Notes under the pieces: generated by a model
Databases searched by the model: none
The model's input: only the letters and a program-made list of their open reading frames with translations
Told to the model about the DNA's origin: nothing
Shown: one piece after another, positions 47,664 to 60,179 of the stretch
Position numbering within the stretch: the stretch's first letter is position 1
How the letters are laid out: each line of letters opens with the position of its first letter
DNA from: Saposhnikovia divaricata
Taxonomy: Eukaryota; Streptophyta; Magnoliopsida; Apiales; Apiaceae
Assembly: GCA_036435485.1 (NCBI GenBank)
Contig: CM071596.1
Coordinates: 137,479,001-137,543,000, forward strand
Length of the DNA stretch: 64,000 nucleotides
Direction: 5' to 3'
Translations under genes and position numbers: made by a program

Positions 47664-48954
47664 TGTAACACCCCCAGATCCGGGGTCCGGTGGTTACGGT
47701 TTCACATTCTGTCCACAACAATTGAACTTTCCTTAACATAAAATAAATTACGTCTCTATGACCCAACACCACAATATAAAACACACCCGTTATAGTCCCA
47801 GAGATGAAATTAGAGTAACAATCAAATTTTTAATAATCACATTATGAGTTCTTACAATCCAAAAGAATTTCAATATAAATACATACTCTTTGCCATCCAT
47901 TTACATAAGTCATACTGGACCATATTCTTGGTACTGAAAGAATAAATATATCCTACCAATAGCTTCTTCTTCAGCTTTGGTAGTCTCATCGTCCTCGCCC
48001 GCGTCGAGTGCGCCTTGTGCGAGTCATCTGGTCTAGCTGTTGTTGTGATATAATAATAAAGCAAGGGTGAGCAATAGCCCACCAACAATAATATATAACT
48101 GAACGATAATATATAACAGTTCAAAAGTATCTTTTAAACCATATGCCATGCATTTACGGAAATGATGCCAGTATAATATGAACGATGAAGTTACAAGGTA
48201 ACTTAAAGTATTTGTTTGTAGAAATATCTGCTACATCAAAAGTAAGCGTGATATTCTCATTGTCATTAAAAAGAGGAACTTGCATGAAAAGATTGCAATT
48301 CCAGTTATGAACACTTTTCCAGCTCTGCCAACAATAATCATGTTGCAGGAAATAAATAAGTTTGGATGATGAACCAATGATGGAGTATTCACCGCGCCCG
48401 CTGTTCCAATCTTGATGATCAATCGAGATCGTACAGCTCAATTTAGATTTACTACCGGTAGAAGGAAGAACTGACGGCTTTACTTGTCTACCGCCTTACT
48501 AGCTCTCCCCGGCCAACGGTTGGGCCAAAGGGGATGGACCGGCGCTACTCGGCCTCTTACACGACTCCTAGTTCAAATATAATTCATGACTCTGAATGTA
48601 ACGTTCGTCCCCCTTTCCCCAAGTATAATACTTGTTGATAAGACTCCACAAAGTAGTCGTATCTAGTTGGAAAGGAAAATTTCACCAATAACTTCCAAGC
48701 TATTGCTTGGTAACGAATATCAACTTGTTCCAACAATCTTACCCCTCAAAAGATGAGAAGGTACACAATGACTTAATAAGCCAATAGCACCCGAGTTGCG
48801 AGTGAAGAGAATACTTTATTGACCGGGAAGTCGACCAGATAAATAACATTTTCCAAGTAAGGTTCCCTTATTATTAGGGAGATAGACTCAAAGAAGAATG
48901 ATGTCTGAGAACCTTTCTTGATATAAGATTAATAATAATATGACTCCAAAATAT

Positions 48955-49740
48955 TTTTCCGTAATAATCGAAGAAGATAAACCTTATCGAGGTTATTCTA
49001 AGTATGGAATAAATATTCAGAGAATATTTATTGAATTAAAATATTTTACAGAATATTTAGGAATATGAAAGAATATCTTTAATCAGAGTATTTCCCAAAT
49101 AATCCTTGAAGAAATATCGAGAGAACATTTATTGCATAATTAAATATTCAAATGAATATTCAAAATAATATTCATTAATTAATAAGACCTGAAAGGAATA
49201 TTTAAAATATTTAAAATAATATTCGATGATTAAATAGAACCCTGGATGAATATTCAAAATAATATTCATAATTAATTAGGAATTTAAATGAATATTGAAA
49301 AAGTAATATTCATTTAATGAATAATATTCTAAATGAATATCAAGTAATATTCATTTAGTAATCCAAGCTTTAAAGGAATATTCGAGATAAGACTCGATAA
49401 ATAAATCAAGCTTCAGATGAACATTAAAATAATATTCGTCAGGTAATTACTATCTTAAATGAATATTCAAAAGTAATATTCATTTAATGAATAATATTCT
49501 AAATGAATATCCAAATAATATTCATTTAGTAGTCCAACCTTTAGAAGAATATTCGAAATAATAATCGATAAATAATTCGACTCTGAATGAATATTAAAAA
49601 TATTATTCGTCGAATAGTTACGTTCAAATAATTATTTGAAGTAAGGATCGTTAAATAAATAATCGCGAACGAATATTCAAACAATATTCGTCGCCCGAAT
49701 AATAGAAAATATTTTCTTAAATATTTTCCTCCGAGGTAAT
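48955..49740. repeat. AT-rich palindromic array (inner 3' LTR)
   Basis: It has the same AATATTCATT / AATGAATATT units as the outer LTR array at 40310-41060, read from the other strand. Confidence 0.75.
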
Positions 49741-52090
49741 CTCGATATGTCAAGAAATTTTGACTCCCGGTCTATATTTGATGAATAAGATGTATACGCC
49801 CTTCTATGAGGGTCTTACAATAACCGGCTTATAATTGATACATTAGCTATCTAATTTATAAGCCAATAAACAATCAGGGAACAAGCATAACGATATAACT
49901 GGAAAGTAGGCATGCATGCTATGGCATATGTATAACGGAAAACATATATATATTCAATCACAACAACAGCCTAAAAGAAGGGAATTGAAACTTGCCTGGT
50001 AGTCGAGTACGATAAGGGTTAGTGGTAGCGGGTCCCGGGTCAGCTTGGTGATCTATAAGTAGCCAAGGCATTCGGGATTAATCACTTAACATCTTAAAAG
50101 TTAAGTTATACTTAAATCGAAACACGTTCTCGAGTTATCTCGTTATACCCCTTTTAGTGGATTCCTTTTATCATCGATCCGACCCGACATTCTTTCGTTA
50201 ATACGACATGTCATTGTACTTACACTTGGGACATACTTAAGTCATACAAGTTCTAAAGTCGATTGTTACGAATCAATATTATGCTCCGAGTTTTATCGCC
50301 CGTTTTCTAAGTGTTTTACCGAAGTTATAATCAAGCGGGTTTTTAGGGGTTCGATCGCGATTAACTTTGATTCGAACATTTTTATAAAATCGGAAAACGA
50401 TCCGTTTCACATGAGGTTTTCTCTCACACCTTCCTTTTTACCTCTAGTATTTAATTACCAAGATTCGCCACTGACTTACGTATTTTACGAGGGTTCAATT
50501 TTAATAACGAACTCGTACTTACGGTTTCGAACGTCTTTTAGTGAATCGGCCATAATTCCTAAACCGTAAGTCCGTTTCACATGATCTTTATATCAAAACG
50601 AAGCTTATAACATGATCTATCTTGCCATGGCAGAACATGATACTGGACAGTGACTTATGACTACTGTCAAACACGGTTTTTTAAGGTTAACAAAAATCGG
50701 GCATTACGACGGCTATAAATCGGACGTTCCATAAATCGTAATCAACAACCCAAGCCACACCGGGCATACCAATCATCTTACATTCATAATACTAATCTCA
50801 TAAGTCCAGGAACATCATATTATATCATCATATTCATCACATCTCTTAAATCAAACAAACTAACTACATAATCATGTAAACATGCTTATAACAACATTAT
50901 CACAAAAACTTATCCAAAACTCCATTAAAACTCAAATCAAAGACTAGGGTTCTTGAAGTTTATACCTTCCTTGGAGTATGTTCTAGCCTCACTAAGCTTT
51001 GTATGATCCTTGAGTGGCTTTAAGCTAGCTAAATCAACCATAAAAATCAAAGAAAAACAAGATTAGTTCTTGAAGAACACTATTCACCCTCCTTGTAAAT
51101 GATTTATTTGAAAATGGAAACAAAGGAGTTTGGACTTGAAATTTCTAGGAGATTAGTTTCTTGAAATATAGAACTTACCTTAAAAATTACAAGATCAAAT
51201 GATGGTTGGAAGAGGGTTTTTGATTCTTGAATTTTAAGAAAAGCCGAATGGCTTCTTGGAAGAGAAAGAATTGCTTGGTTGATTTGTTTTGATAATAATG
51301 CAATAAAGTGACTTTGCTTAGATAATATCTCATCCTAAAGCCACTTTAATAAAGTGATGATGCAAGGGGTGATGTCTTTGGATGAGTATGTGTTGTTGTT
51401 TAAGTGGTGGAATGGTAAAGAGATGCTAAGTACTAGTTGATTTTTCTAATGGTGCTAGTTAGTAATGCAACTAGCTTGGTTCCATTGATCTTATCTAGCA
51501 TAAAGTGATTATGTCACCTTCCACTATCTCATCACACCTCTTAGTCCTCTGCTTGTTTCTTTGTCCGTTTGTTGCTCAATTCATTGATCGTTCGGACGAA
51601 TAACTAAGTAGTTTCACCTCTAGGGTTTACCGGGAAATTTCTCGATATTCATAATACCTTCCCCAATCCTTAATATAATCCTCGTGATGACCATGTAGGA
51701 TATTTAATCTCGATACGAACTTAATCCGTAATCTAGGATTCGTTCGCTTTATTGATTAATCTCGTTATAACGTTTTAGCGGTTTCTAGAACGCTTGTTTC
51801 ACTGCCTCAGTGGTTTCCTACCTTCATTCTTAAATCAAATATAATAACATCCCAAAATATCAAATCCTCAAAGTTAATATCTCAATTCTTGGATTATAAT
51901 AATATTTAATCCACTGTCCGGTCAAATATTATACCGAAAAAGAATTTGGAATTTCTGAATTCCGATCGTCTCTGCATTCACTTATTTCCTCCGCGTATTA
52001 CTAATATGACTTCGAAACATCCATATCACGTCCCGTACATAGGGTGGCGTGAAAAGTTTTCCAACTTACAAAATCACTATTCATCCACCA

Positions 52091-52227
52091 AATTACTATG
52101 CACGTACAGGAAACACTATGCACGTACGGGAAACACTATGCACATACGGGAAATACTATGCATGTATGGGAAACACTATGCACGTACGGGAAACACTATG
52201 CACGTATGGGAAACACTATGCACGTAC
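52091..52227. repeat. 20-bp LTR minisatellite, 7 copies (inner 3' LTR)
   Basis: The unit is AAACACTATGCACGTACGGG. Copies 3, 4 and 6 have C/G to T/A changes within or beside the ACGT core (for example CACATACGGG and CATGTATGGG). The outer LTRs have four copies, so array length differs between subfamilies. Confidence 0.93.
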
Positions 52228-52490
52228 TCATTTCCCTTCAAGGATCCATTAGCTCCTTCCTGGATGGTAGATTATTCTTATCTAGGTCCTCAACCATCGA
52301 ATTACTCTATTCTGACAATATACCAATGCATCAGGATCATTGTCCAAAGCAATATCCATTCATTACAATCATTGTTCTTTGAAACCAGCATTCATTAGAG
52401 CTGGTGACCTTGTTGTCGGAATCATTGTTCCTCATTTTATCATTACTTAATAAAAAGTTTTAATTATATCCAAAATTTGGGGTTCTTACA

Positions 52491-52503
52491 GTCTCCCCTC
52501 CTT
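52491..52503 (-). other. Polypurine tract of the inner element
   Basis: The minus strand reads AAGGAGGGGAGAC directly before the 3' LTR start TGTAAGAACC. Confidence 0.88.
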
Positions 52504-55500
52504 AAAAGGATTCCGTCCCGGAATCAGGTAGGAAACAAAGAGTCGTTTGCCTGTCGTTCACTTTTTAGCTTCCCGATCAGTTCTTAGTCATTCTACCCTT
52601 CCTCAGTACATCTTCTAGTGCTACAATCCATACTGTATCCTTTTTCCATCAACGTTGCTACTTTTCGTACAACTCACTATCCGGGTTATACTCTTACTCA
52701 GTCTTATCCTTATTGATACCTGCAGTAACATTGGTATCACTATCACCCTACGAATTCGGAGGTAACCTCGCTCGTACTGTGCATTTCCTGATCGCTTTAA
52801 TCTTCGCAATCTCGATCAATATAGAGAAGTGGAAAGATTTATTGAGAGATCACTATGATCAATTGAACATTTGTTATATTGCATAGTTAGTACAGAAGGG
52901 GGCCAGCCTTTAGTACTTGACAAGCAATTAAACAAGTTATGGTATTCCACTTAGACTTCTATCACATAGACAGATAGTCACGTAGCAGTACCTCCCCTCC
53001 TAAAAGGGTTGTTCTTCTCAATTCATAAAGAAGATGAATAAGAGAGAAGAAGAGAAAAGAGTTCTAAAGGATTATAGAAAGCTTTCATGATTGTAGAATA
53101 TCATACTCAGAATTTACCTCTGAACTATAGAGGTTTATCAAAGAAGAAATTAATCATAATTATATCCTTTGATCGCAATCTCACGTGTCAACATATCTTG
53201 CTGCTTTGTCCATTATTCTATGGACAAATACTCTTGTTCAATCTTAGCGATACTCACATTCGGGAAATCCTTCAACCTTTCAGGTTAAATCTTAGATTTC
53301 TCACTTGACATCATTATTACTGACATCCCATATCATGTTACTAGCTTTTTCATAACTATAATATTGAAATTATCAGGTTGTCATCCTGAGAATTCATTAG
53401 AAAACCCATTCATAACATTCCTTGCTTCTCATTCCATAGTTGCTTTCCCAGCCTTTTCTTTATCAATCACATCCTTCTTATTATCTGATTCTTACTCATT
53501 TCTATTATTTACTTTCACATTCACCTCTTTATTGAGACACCTTTTTGCACTTGGTACCCCCTTATCGGTATTCCGTCACATTTATTCTATAATCATCATG
53601 TTATTCCAATTTAAACTTTCCGAAATGAATCTGGCTTGATCCCTTTTTCTTAGATTCATATAATCTACTTCTGCCAACCTTGTTTCTCATCACTTGTTCT
53701 TTTCTATCCGTGGTTTTCCACAGGTTGTCTTTCGTAAGTCAGACCAGGTCGTATATCTACCGGCTCATGCTCTTATCATCTATCGAGCATCTGCATTTTA
53801 CTAGCGTAGCCTGGCCACATGAAAACCCGTTATGACCGTGCTATAAGTTTTGGGGGTAAGGCTGGCTCGAATACCGCCGTCCGAACACTTTTAAACTCTC
53901 TGGTGGCCCAATAAGTCTCGGGCTCAACCGCCCTTCCCTCCAAGTCTCATTAATTCTTTCCATGGGAATATCTTTAACATCATGAATTACCAACCTCATA
54001 TTCTCTATCTTGTTTGCGCAGAAGTACACTAACATAAACTTGTTTGTCATTCATCAACATGCCATTTAGTTAATCAATGGCAGCACTTTCTTTATCTTTA
54101 CATTGTCATCTACTTTCTTAGAAGAATCACAATCGCTTGTTGTTTACGTAGTGCATTAATAGCTAATCCTACGGGTTTCAAATCCTTTAGGGAGACAAAG
54201 TAATCACTATTCCTTATCCATAAGGAACACTTCCTGAACTTGATGTAGATATTACATGAAGTAGATACAATTGCAGAAGAGTTTCAAGCATCGCAGCTAT
54301 GTCAGGTTGATGAAACTATCACTCATGCAGCTTCCATAAAAGACTGGAAACTTAACGGTTTACTTCGTTAATTTTGTATCATGGTCCTGGTCTGCCTCAA
54401 AACGGGACCTTCTAAGGTACGTAATATGCTTAAGACTCCATCAGGAATCGAATCTTTACTTAAACTATTATTACCTTCGATTCTTGCACAATCATCAAAA
54501 GGAATGTAACTTCCTCCACTCCAATATGACCTTCAAGGTCTTTCCAAATATCATTTTGTTTCTTCGGTATTAACATTTGTAATTATTCCTTTATACTTAG
54601 ACTGTCGGCCACCTCATTGGCCTTTCCTGATAATAATAATTTCTTGTAATCCTTGTTCTCTGGATATATTCCAATTCAAACATTTCTACCTCATTCCCAT
54701 CATTGTTGGGTGAAAGCATTCTCCCTTAAGCTCTGCTGATGGAGAAAAAATATATTTATCAGTCTTTCTCCATAAGTCATTGCTTCCACCTACCCGTGGG
54801 AACTTTATCACGTTTATTCCCAATCCTACTTAGGATACTTCTTTTATTAGTTCTTTCCTTATCTTAGGATAATCTCAACCTTTATAGGTTCAATCCATAC
54901 TTCCTCAGTGTTTCGTACATGCCTCATCTGGCATTATTGTTACCATGTCATACATTCCTTACCAAACTTCCATTTTGAAGTTCGGAATATTACCTTTTTC
55001 CTTGTAAGGTTTCATAGGTCATCCTCATCCTTCCTCCTGTATTTTCTGGGTACAGAGTATATCAAAACGTCATTGATCAATACTCTAGTAATTCTATCTA
55101 TGTTCTTTCCAGAACTCTTTTTAATAATCCTTACCGGTCATTGTTGCCTTAGCAAGTCCAACTCATATCATCTGAAGTCATAATGTCGTTATTAGGGTTA
55201 ATGCCACCCCTTGTGCATTCCCCAGGGTTTGTCTTAATTTATGGATATCCTATCCTTAATTCAACTGCCAAGGAATTCTTGCATCTTATAATTGGTAATC
55301 AGATCATGTATCCTTAATAAAGGTCTCTTTTCAATCATTCTCATTTGATAATCGATCGGTGTCTTAATGCCACCCTCTTCTTTCAGATAGTTGTCAGCCT
55401 ATTTGGCCTTCCAAAAGGCAACGTATGCCTATCTGCTCTCTTACAGAACTTGGTAATGGTAGCAAGGATGTTTTGGAAGATATTGGTCGAGTTCAACGTG

Positions 55501-58089
55501 AATCTCTTAGTACTTATCGTTCTTCTCAAATGTACTTGCCTTAGACAAAATTTCTACAGCATACTGATCCATCTCTGACCATTTCCATACTCTCTTCATA
55601 AACCTTCGTTGTTTACTTTCCTTAGTCATAATATATTCATGGTATTTATAATACACTAACATCAAACATCTCAAGTCATTATACTTCTATTTTTACTCGT
55701 AATCTTGGACAATCATATATACATGAATCACTTTAGTACGGGTGACCCTATACAAAAAAAATCTAGCAAATTCCCAATCAAAACATGGGTTGCAAAGGGT
55801 TCAGTAGAAGATTCCTACGATCTCATTAATGTTTCCTTTATATCAGAAGCCCTTGCAGTCGGCGCTTTCTTAGAAGCAACCCTGCTTTGTCCTTTCAGTG
55901 CTGGTCTAGTCACTTGATAATCCTTTGTGACTTGGCCTCAACTGGCCACACTAAAATAAAATATATGACTTTAGGGGTTTGGCTAATCGCATTACTTTTC
56001 TAGCAATTTCCGGCATAGTGCCATTTTCTTTGATACCTTTCTACCTTTCCAAAACTTTACTTCATATAAGTCTTAATCGACTACTCAGCGTCATCTCCAG
56101 TCACCTTTCCTCTACTTTTATCTCTTCAACTATTCTTATCAATCCCACATGCCACGCAAGCTTACCATTCCTGGCATAACAGCCTTTTCACTTAAGTCAA
56201 TCTCGGAGTTTCTCAGTCCGGCGGGTTTCTTACTTAAATTTCCTGTTTTCGTCCAATCTCACTTCATCATTTTATCTCTACCATCGATTGTAATATTCAG
56301 GGTCCGTCTACTAACCCATATGACAGCAACCTTACCCAATCCACAGGGTTCGCTCCAGTTTCCATTCCTTTCAATGATGTTCTCTGATAATCAGAAAGAC
56401 AAGGTTTGCCAAAATTCGTTGAAGTTCTTTCCAGAATCAGGGAAATTTTGGTCAATCTATCCACCTACTGGTAACATTAAGGAGACCAGTTTAGAAACCT
56501 GAAGAATAATTCTATGAACCCCCAAGCAGGTAGAACCATAAGCAGTCGTAATTAACGAAATAATCGTCATCAGGTTGGAAGTTTAACCACTGGAGAGGAA
56601 CCAATTATATACATCCCTTAGAAGGGAATTAACAGTTTTAAACTGAAACTTGTCACAACATCCTGATACCTATACGTCCTGATATTCAATATTACCAAAT
56701 GTCATTCTACCTGACTACCAGTCTCAGAAGGAACATTACCGTCGGAGTTTGTTGTTCCACAAAAATTGGCACTACTAAGGCCATCCGAACCTGGTGAACC
56801 ATGCTGTCCGAATGCATCCGCAAGTACCTTGTCGTGCTGCGCAAGCACACATCCTAATCTTTTATGCGAAGCGTCGTTGGAAGGACAAAGTCTCCCTTTT
56901 TCCATTAAACAATGCCAACTCTTGGGCATTATCGATTTCATCTTTTAGCTCCAGGAAGATTTTCTCACATTTTTCTCTTTAACTGCTGATCGTATTACTT
57001 GATCCGTTATAATTCCGCATCGGAGTAAACTTAAGGTAACTACTATAATCCATTCAAAGAAAAGAAAGAATTTAATATTCCTCTGAGTCACATGCATCTA
57101 ACGTTTCTGGTTCATCATTTCACTGAGTTAAATTAACCCTATACTTAGTCTCTGACAATAGTCTCATTACGAGTTCATCTTGACTCACTGGTCTTATCTT
57201 CTGGTAGGTTCTGAGATCATTGTCTTGCTTACTACTTCCTTATATAACTTTATCCAATCATGCTATCACTTCCCAATGTTTTCACTTTCTCACTGATTCA
57301 TTCATAAAATGGACATTTTCCTGAATAAAACAACTTCATCAACCTCAATTTGGTTCCATAAATTACAACCTATGACATCTGCCTTCTCATGGCGAATTAT
57401 TACTGACAATATTCATACTTATTCATTTATCAAATGATATGGCACTTACTGCCTCTTCTCAACTATTCCTAGGGACTCTGCTCCTCGCCTTATATCGATG
57501 CCTTTGATAATCATACATCCTTCTAGCACTCTTTTCGTTAATATGAAAGTCTCTAATGATTCTCATCTATTCCCGTATAAGATCTCAAGTAATTCTTCCA
57601 ATCCGTCTTACTTGCTGGTACTACCTTCAGTAGTCCAGCCACGAATCCAACATGAATCTTCAGTTCTCTTGCTAATAGCTTAGTTCTTTATGCCCACTTT
57701 TCTGAGCACTATACCTTAATCATCTCAGTCTTTCTGGCTACAACCCTCATTCCTCGAGGGTAAGCTCCTTATCCTAACAGGATTTTCCTTATCTGTTGGA
57801 ACCTCTTCCGGGTCTCCAGTAGGGAACTCTATTGGATTTACCCGCTGATCTTCAGCATATAATAAAGCATCATTGCGCTGCTACTCGTATGCCTCAAGAT
57901 CTGTTGCCTTACTTGTCGATGCGATATCGAGCTAAGTTACTATCATGATACTTAATAGTTCCCATAAGGGTTTTATAGGTCATCACTACATTAAGTAGTC
58001 CGACTATGAACTTGGCAAGAGTTCTTATTATATTATTGAATTTATTATTATATAACGTCGCCTCATCTCCGGGGTTTATAACGTACGCT
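52504..58089 (-). pseudogene. Internal region of the inner element with gypsy pol relics
   Basis: There is no long frame. The relics mirror those of the outer copy. On the minus strand: RNase H-like NDASHKRLGCVLAQHDKV at about 56830-56885, reverse transcriptase-like INDVLIYSV at about 55050-55080, RNase H end-like SGKANEVADSLS at about 54600-54635, and integrase C-terminal-like GRLSPRLIGP at about 53905-53935. The same out-of-order RNase H piece is present, so the rearrangement predates both copies. Other parts align with 42404-47663 in reverse orientation but encode nothing recognisable. Confidence 0.72.
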
Positions 58090-58098
58090 CTGATACCA
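58090..58098 (-). other. Primer binding site of the inner element, tRNA-Met type
   Basis: The minus strand reads TGGTATCAGAGCG starting four bases after the 5' LTR; with its right-hand bases the site covers about 58086-58098. It is identical to the outer element's site. Confidence 0.85.
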
Positions 58099-59393
58099 CT
58101 TCTGTAACACCCCCAGATCCGGGGTCCGGTGGTTACGGTTTCACATTCTGTCCACAACAATTGAACTTTCCTTAACATAAAATAAATTACGTCTCTATGA
58201 CCCAACACCACAATATAAAACACACCCGTTATAGTCCCAGAGATGAAATTAGAGTAACAATCAAATTTTTAATAATCACATTATGAGTTCTTACAATCCA
58301 AACGAATTTCAATATAAATACATACTCTTTGCCATCCATTTACATAAGTCATACTGGACCATATTCTTGGTACTGAAAGAATAAATATATCCTACCAATA
58401 GCTTCTTCTTCAGCTTTGGTAGTCTCATCATCCTCGCCCGCGTCGAGTGCGCCTTGTGCGAGTCATCTGGTCTAGCTGTTGTTGTGATATAATAATAAAG
58501 CAAGGGTGAGCAATAGCCCACCAACAATAATATATAACTGAACGATAATATATAACAGTTCAAAAGTATCTTTTAAACCATATGCCATGCATTTACGGAA
58601 ATGATGCCAGTATAATATGAACGATGAAGTTACAAGGTAACTTAAAGTATTTGTTTGTAGAAATATCTGCTACATCAAAAGTAAGCGTGATATTCTCATT
58701 GTCATTAAAAAGAGGAACTTGCATGAAAAGATTGCAATTCCAGTTATGAACACTTTTCCAGCTCTGCCAACAATAATCATGTTGCAGGAAATAAATAAGT
58801 TTGGATGATGAACCAATGATGGAGTATTCACCGCGCCCGCTGTTCCAATCTTGATGATCAATCGAGATCGTACAGCTCAATTTAGATTTACTACCGGTAG
58901 AAGGAAGAACTGACGGCTTTACTTGTCTACCGCCTTACTAGCTCTCCCCGGCCAACGGTTGGGCCAAAGGGGATGGACCGGCGCTACTCGGCCTCTTACA
59001 CGACTCCTAGTTCAAATATAATTCATGACTCTGAATGTAACGTTCGTCCCCCTTTCCCCAAGTATAATACTTGTTGATAAGACTCCACAAAGTAGTCGTA
59101 TCTAGTTGGAAAGGAAAATTTCACCAATAACTTCCAAGCTATTGCTTGGTAACGAATATCAACTTGTTCCAACAATCTTACCCCTCAAAAGATGAGAAGG
59201 TACACAATGACTTAATAAGCCAATAGCACCCGAGTTGCGAGTGAAGAGAATACTTTATTGACCGGGAAGTCGACCAGATAAATAACATTTTCCAAGTAAG
59301 GTTCCCTTATTATTAGGGAGATAGAATCAAAGAAGAATGATGTCTGAGAACTTTTCTTGATATAAGATTAATAATAATATGACTCCAAAATAT

Positions 59394-60179
59394 TTTTCCG
59401 TAATAATCGAAGAAGATAAACCTTATCGAGGTTATTCTAAGTATGGAATAAATATTCAGAGAATATTTATTGAATTAAAATATTTTACAGAATATTTAGG
59501 AATATGAAAGAATATCTTTAATCAGAGTATTTCCCAAATAATCCTTGAAGAAATATCGAGAGAACATTTATTGCATAATTAAATATTCAAATGAATATTC
59601 AAAATAATATTCATTAATTAATAAGACCTGAAAGGAATATTTAAAATATTTAAAATAATATTCGATGATTAAATAGAACCCTGGATGAATATTCAAAATA
59701 ATATTCATAATTAATTAGGAATTTAAATGAATATTGAAAAAGTAATATTCATTTAATGAATAATATTCTAAATGAATATCAAGTAATATTCATTTAGTAA
59801 TCCAAGCTTTAAAGGAATATTCGAGATAAGACTCGATAAATAAATCAAGCTTCAGATGAACATTAAAATAATATTCGTCAGGTAATTACTATCTTAAATG
59901 AATATTCAAAAGTAATATTCATTTAATGAATAATATTCTAAATGAATATCCAAATAATATTCATTTAGTAGTCCAACCTTTAGAAGAATATTCGAAATAA
60001 TAATCGATAAATAATTCGACTCTGAATGAATATTAAAAATATTATTCGTCGAATAGTTACGTTCAAATAATTATTTGAAGTAAGGATCGTTAAATAAATA
60101 ATCGCGAACGAATATTCAAACAATATTCGTCGCCCGAATAATGGAAAATATTTTCTTAAATATTTTCCTCCGAGGTAAT
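59394..60179. repeat. AT-rich palindromic array (inner 5' LTR)
   Basis: Near-identical to 48955-49740, offset by 10,439 bases. Confidence 0.75.

Larger units (their letters stand above)
47664..52490 (-). repeat. 3' LTR of the inner element, 4827 bp
   Basis: In plus coordinates it begins TGTAACACCCCCAGATCCGG, the reverse complement of the LTR end, and finishes GGGGTTCTTACA beside the polypurine tract. It contains the AT-rich array (about 48955-49740) and seven copies of the 20-bp minisatellite (52091-52227). Confidence 0.95.

Noticed and set aside
52091..52227. Evenly spaced 20-bp repeats as a possible CRISPR array
   Set aside because: The units are contiguous without spacers, lie inside an LTR and the context is a plant nuclear genome.
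52098..52382. Overlapping open frames of 67-150 codons in the LTRs (also at 37343-37735, 51946-52398, 62385-62837, 63221-63613)
   Set aside because: They run through the 20-bp minisatellite in several frames at once. The repeated HYARTGNTMHV-like peptides are a product of the repeat, not a protein family.
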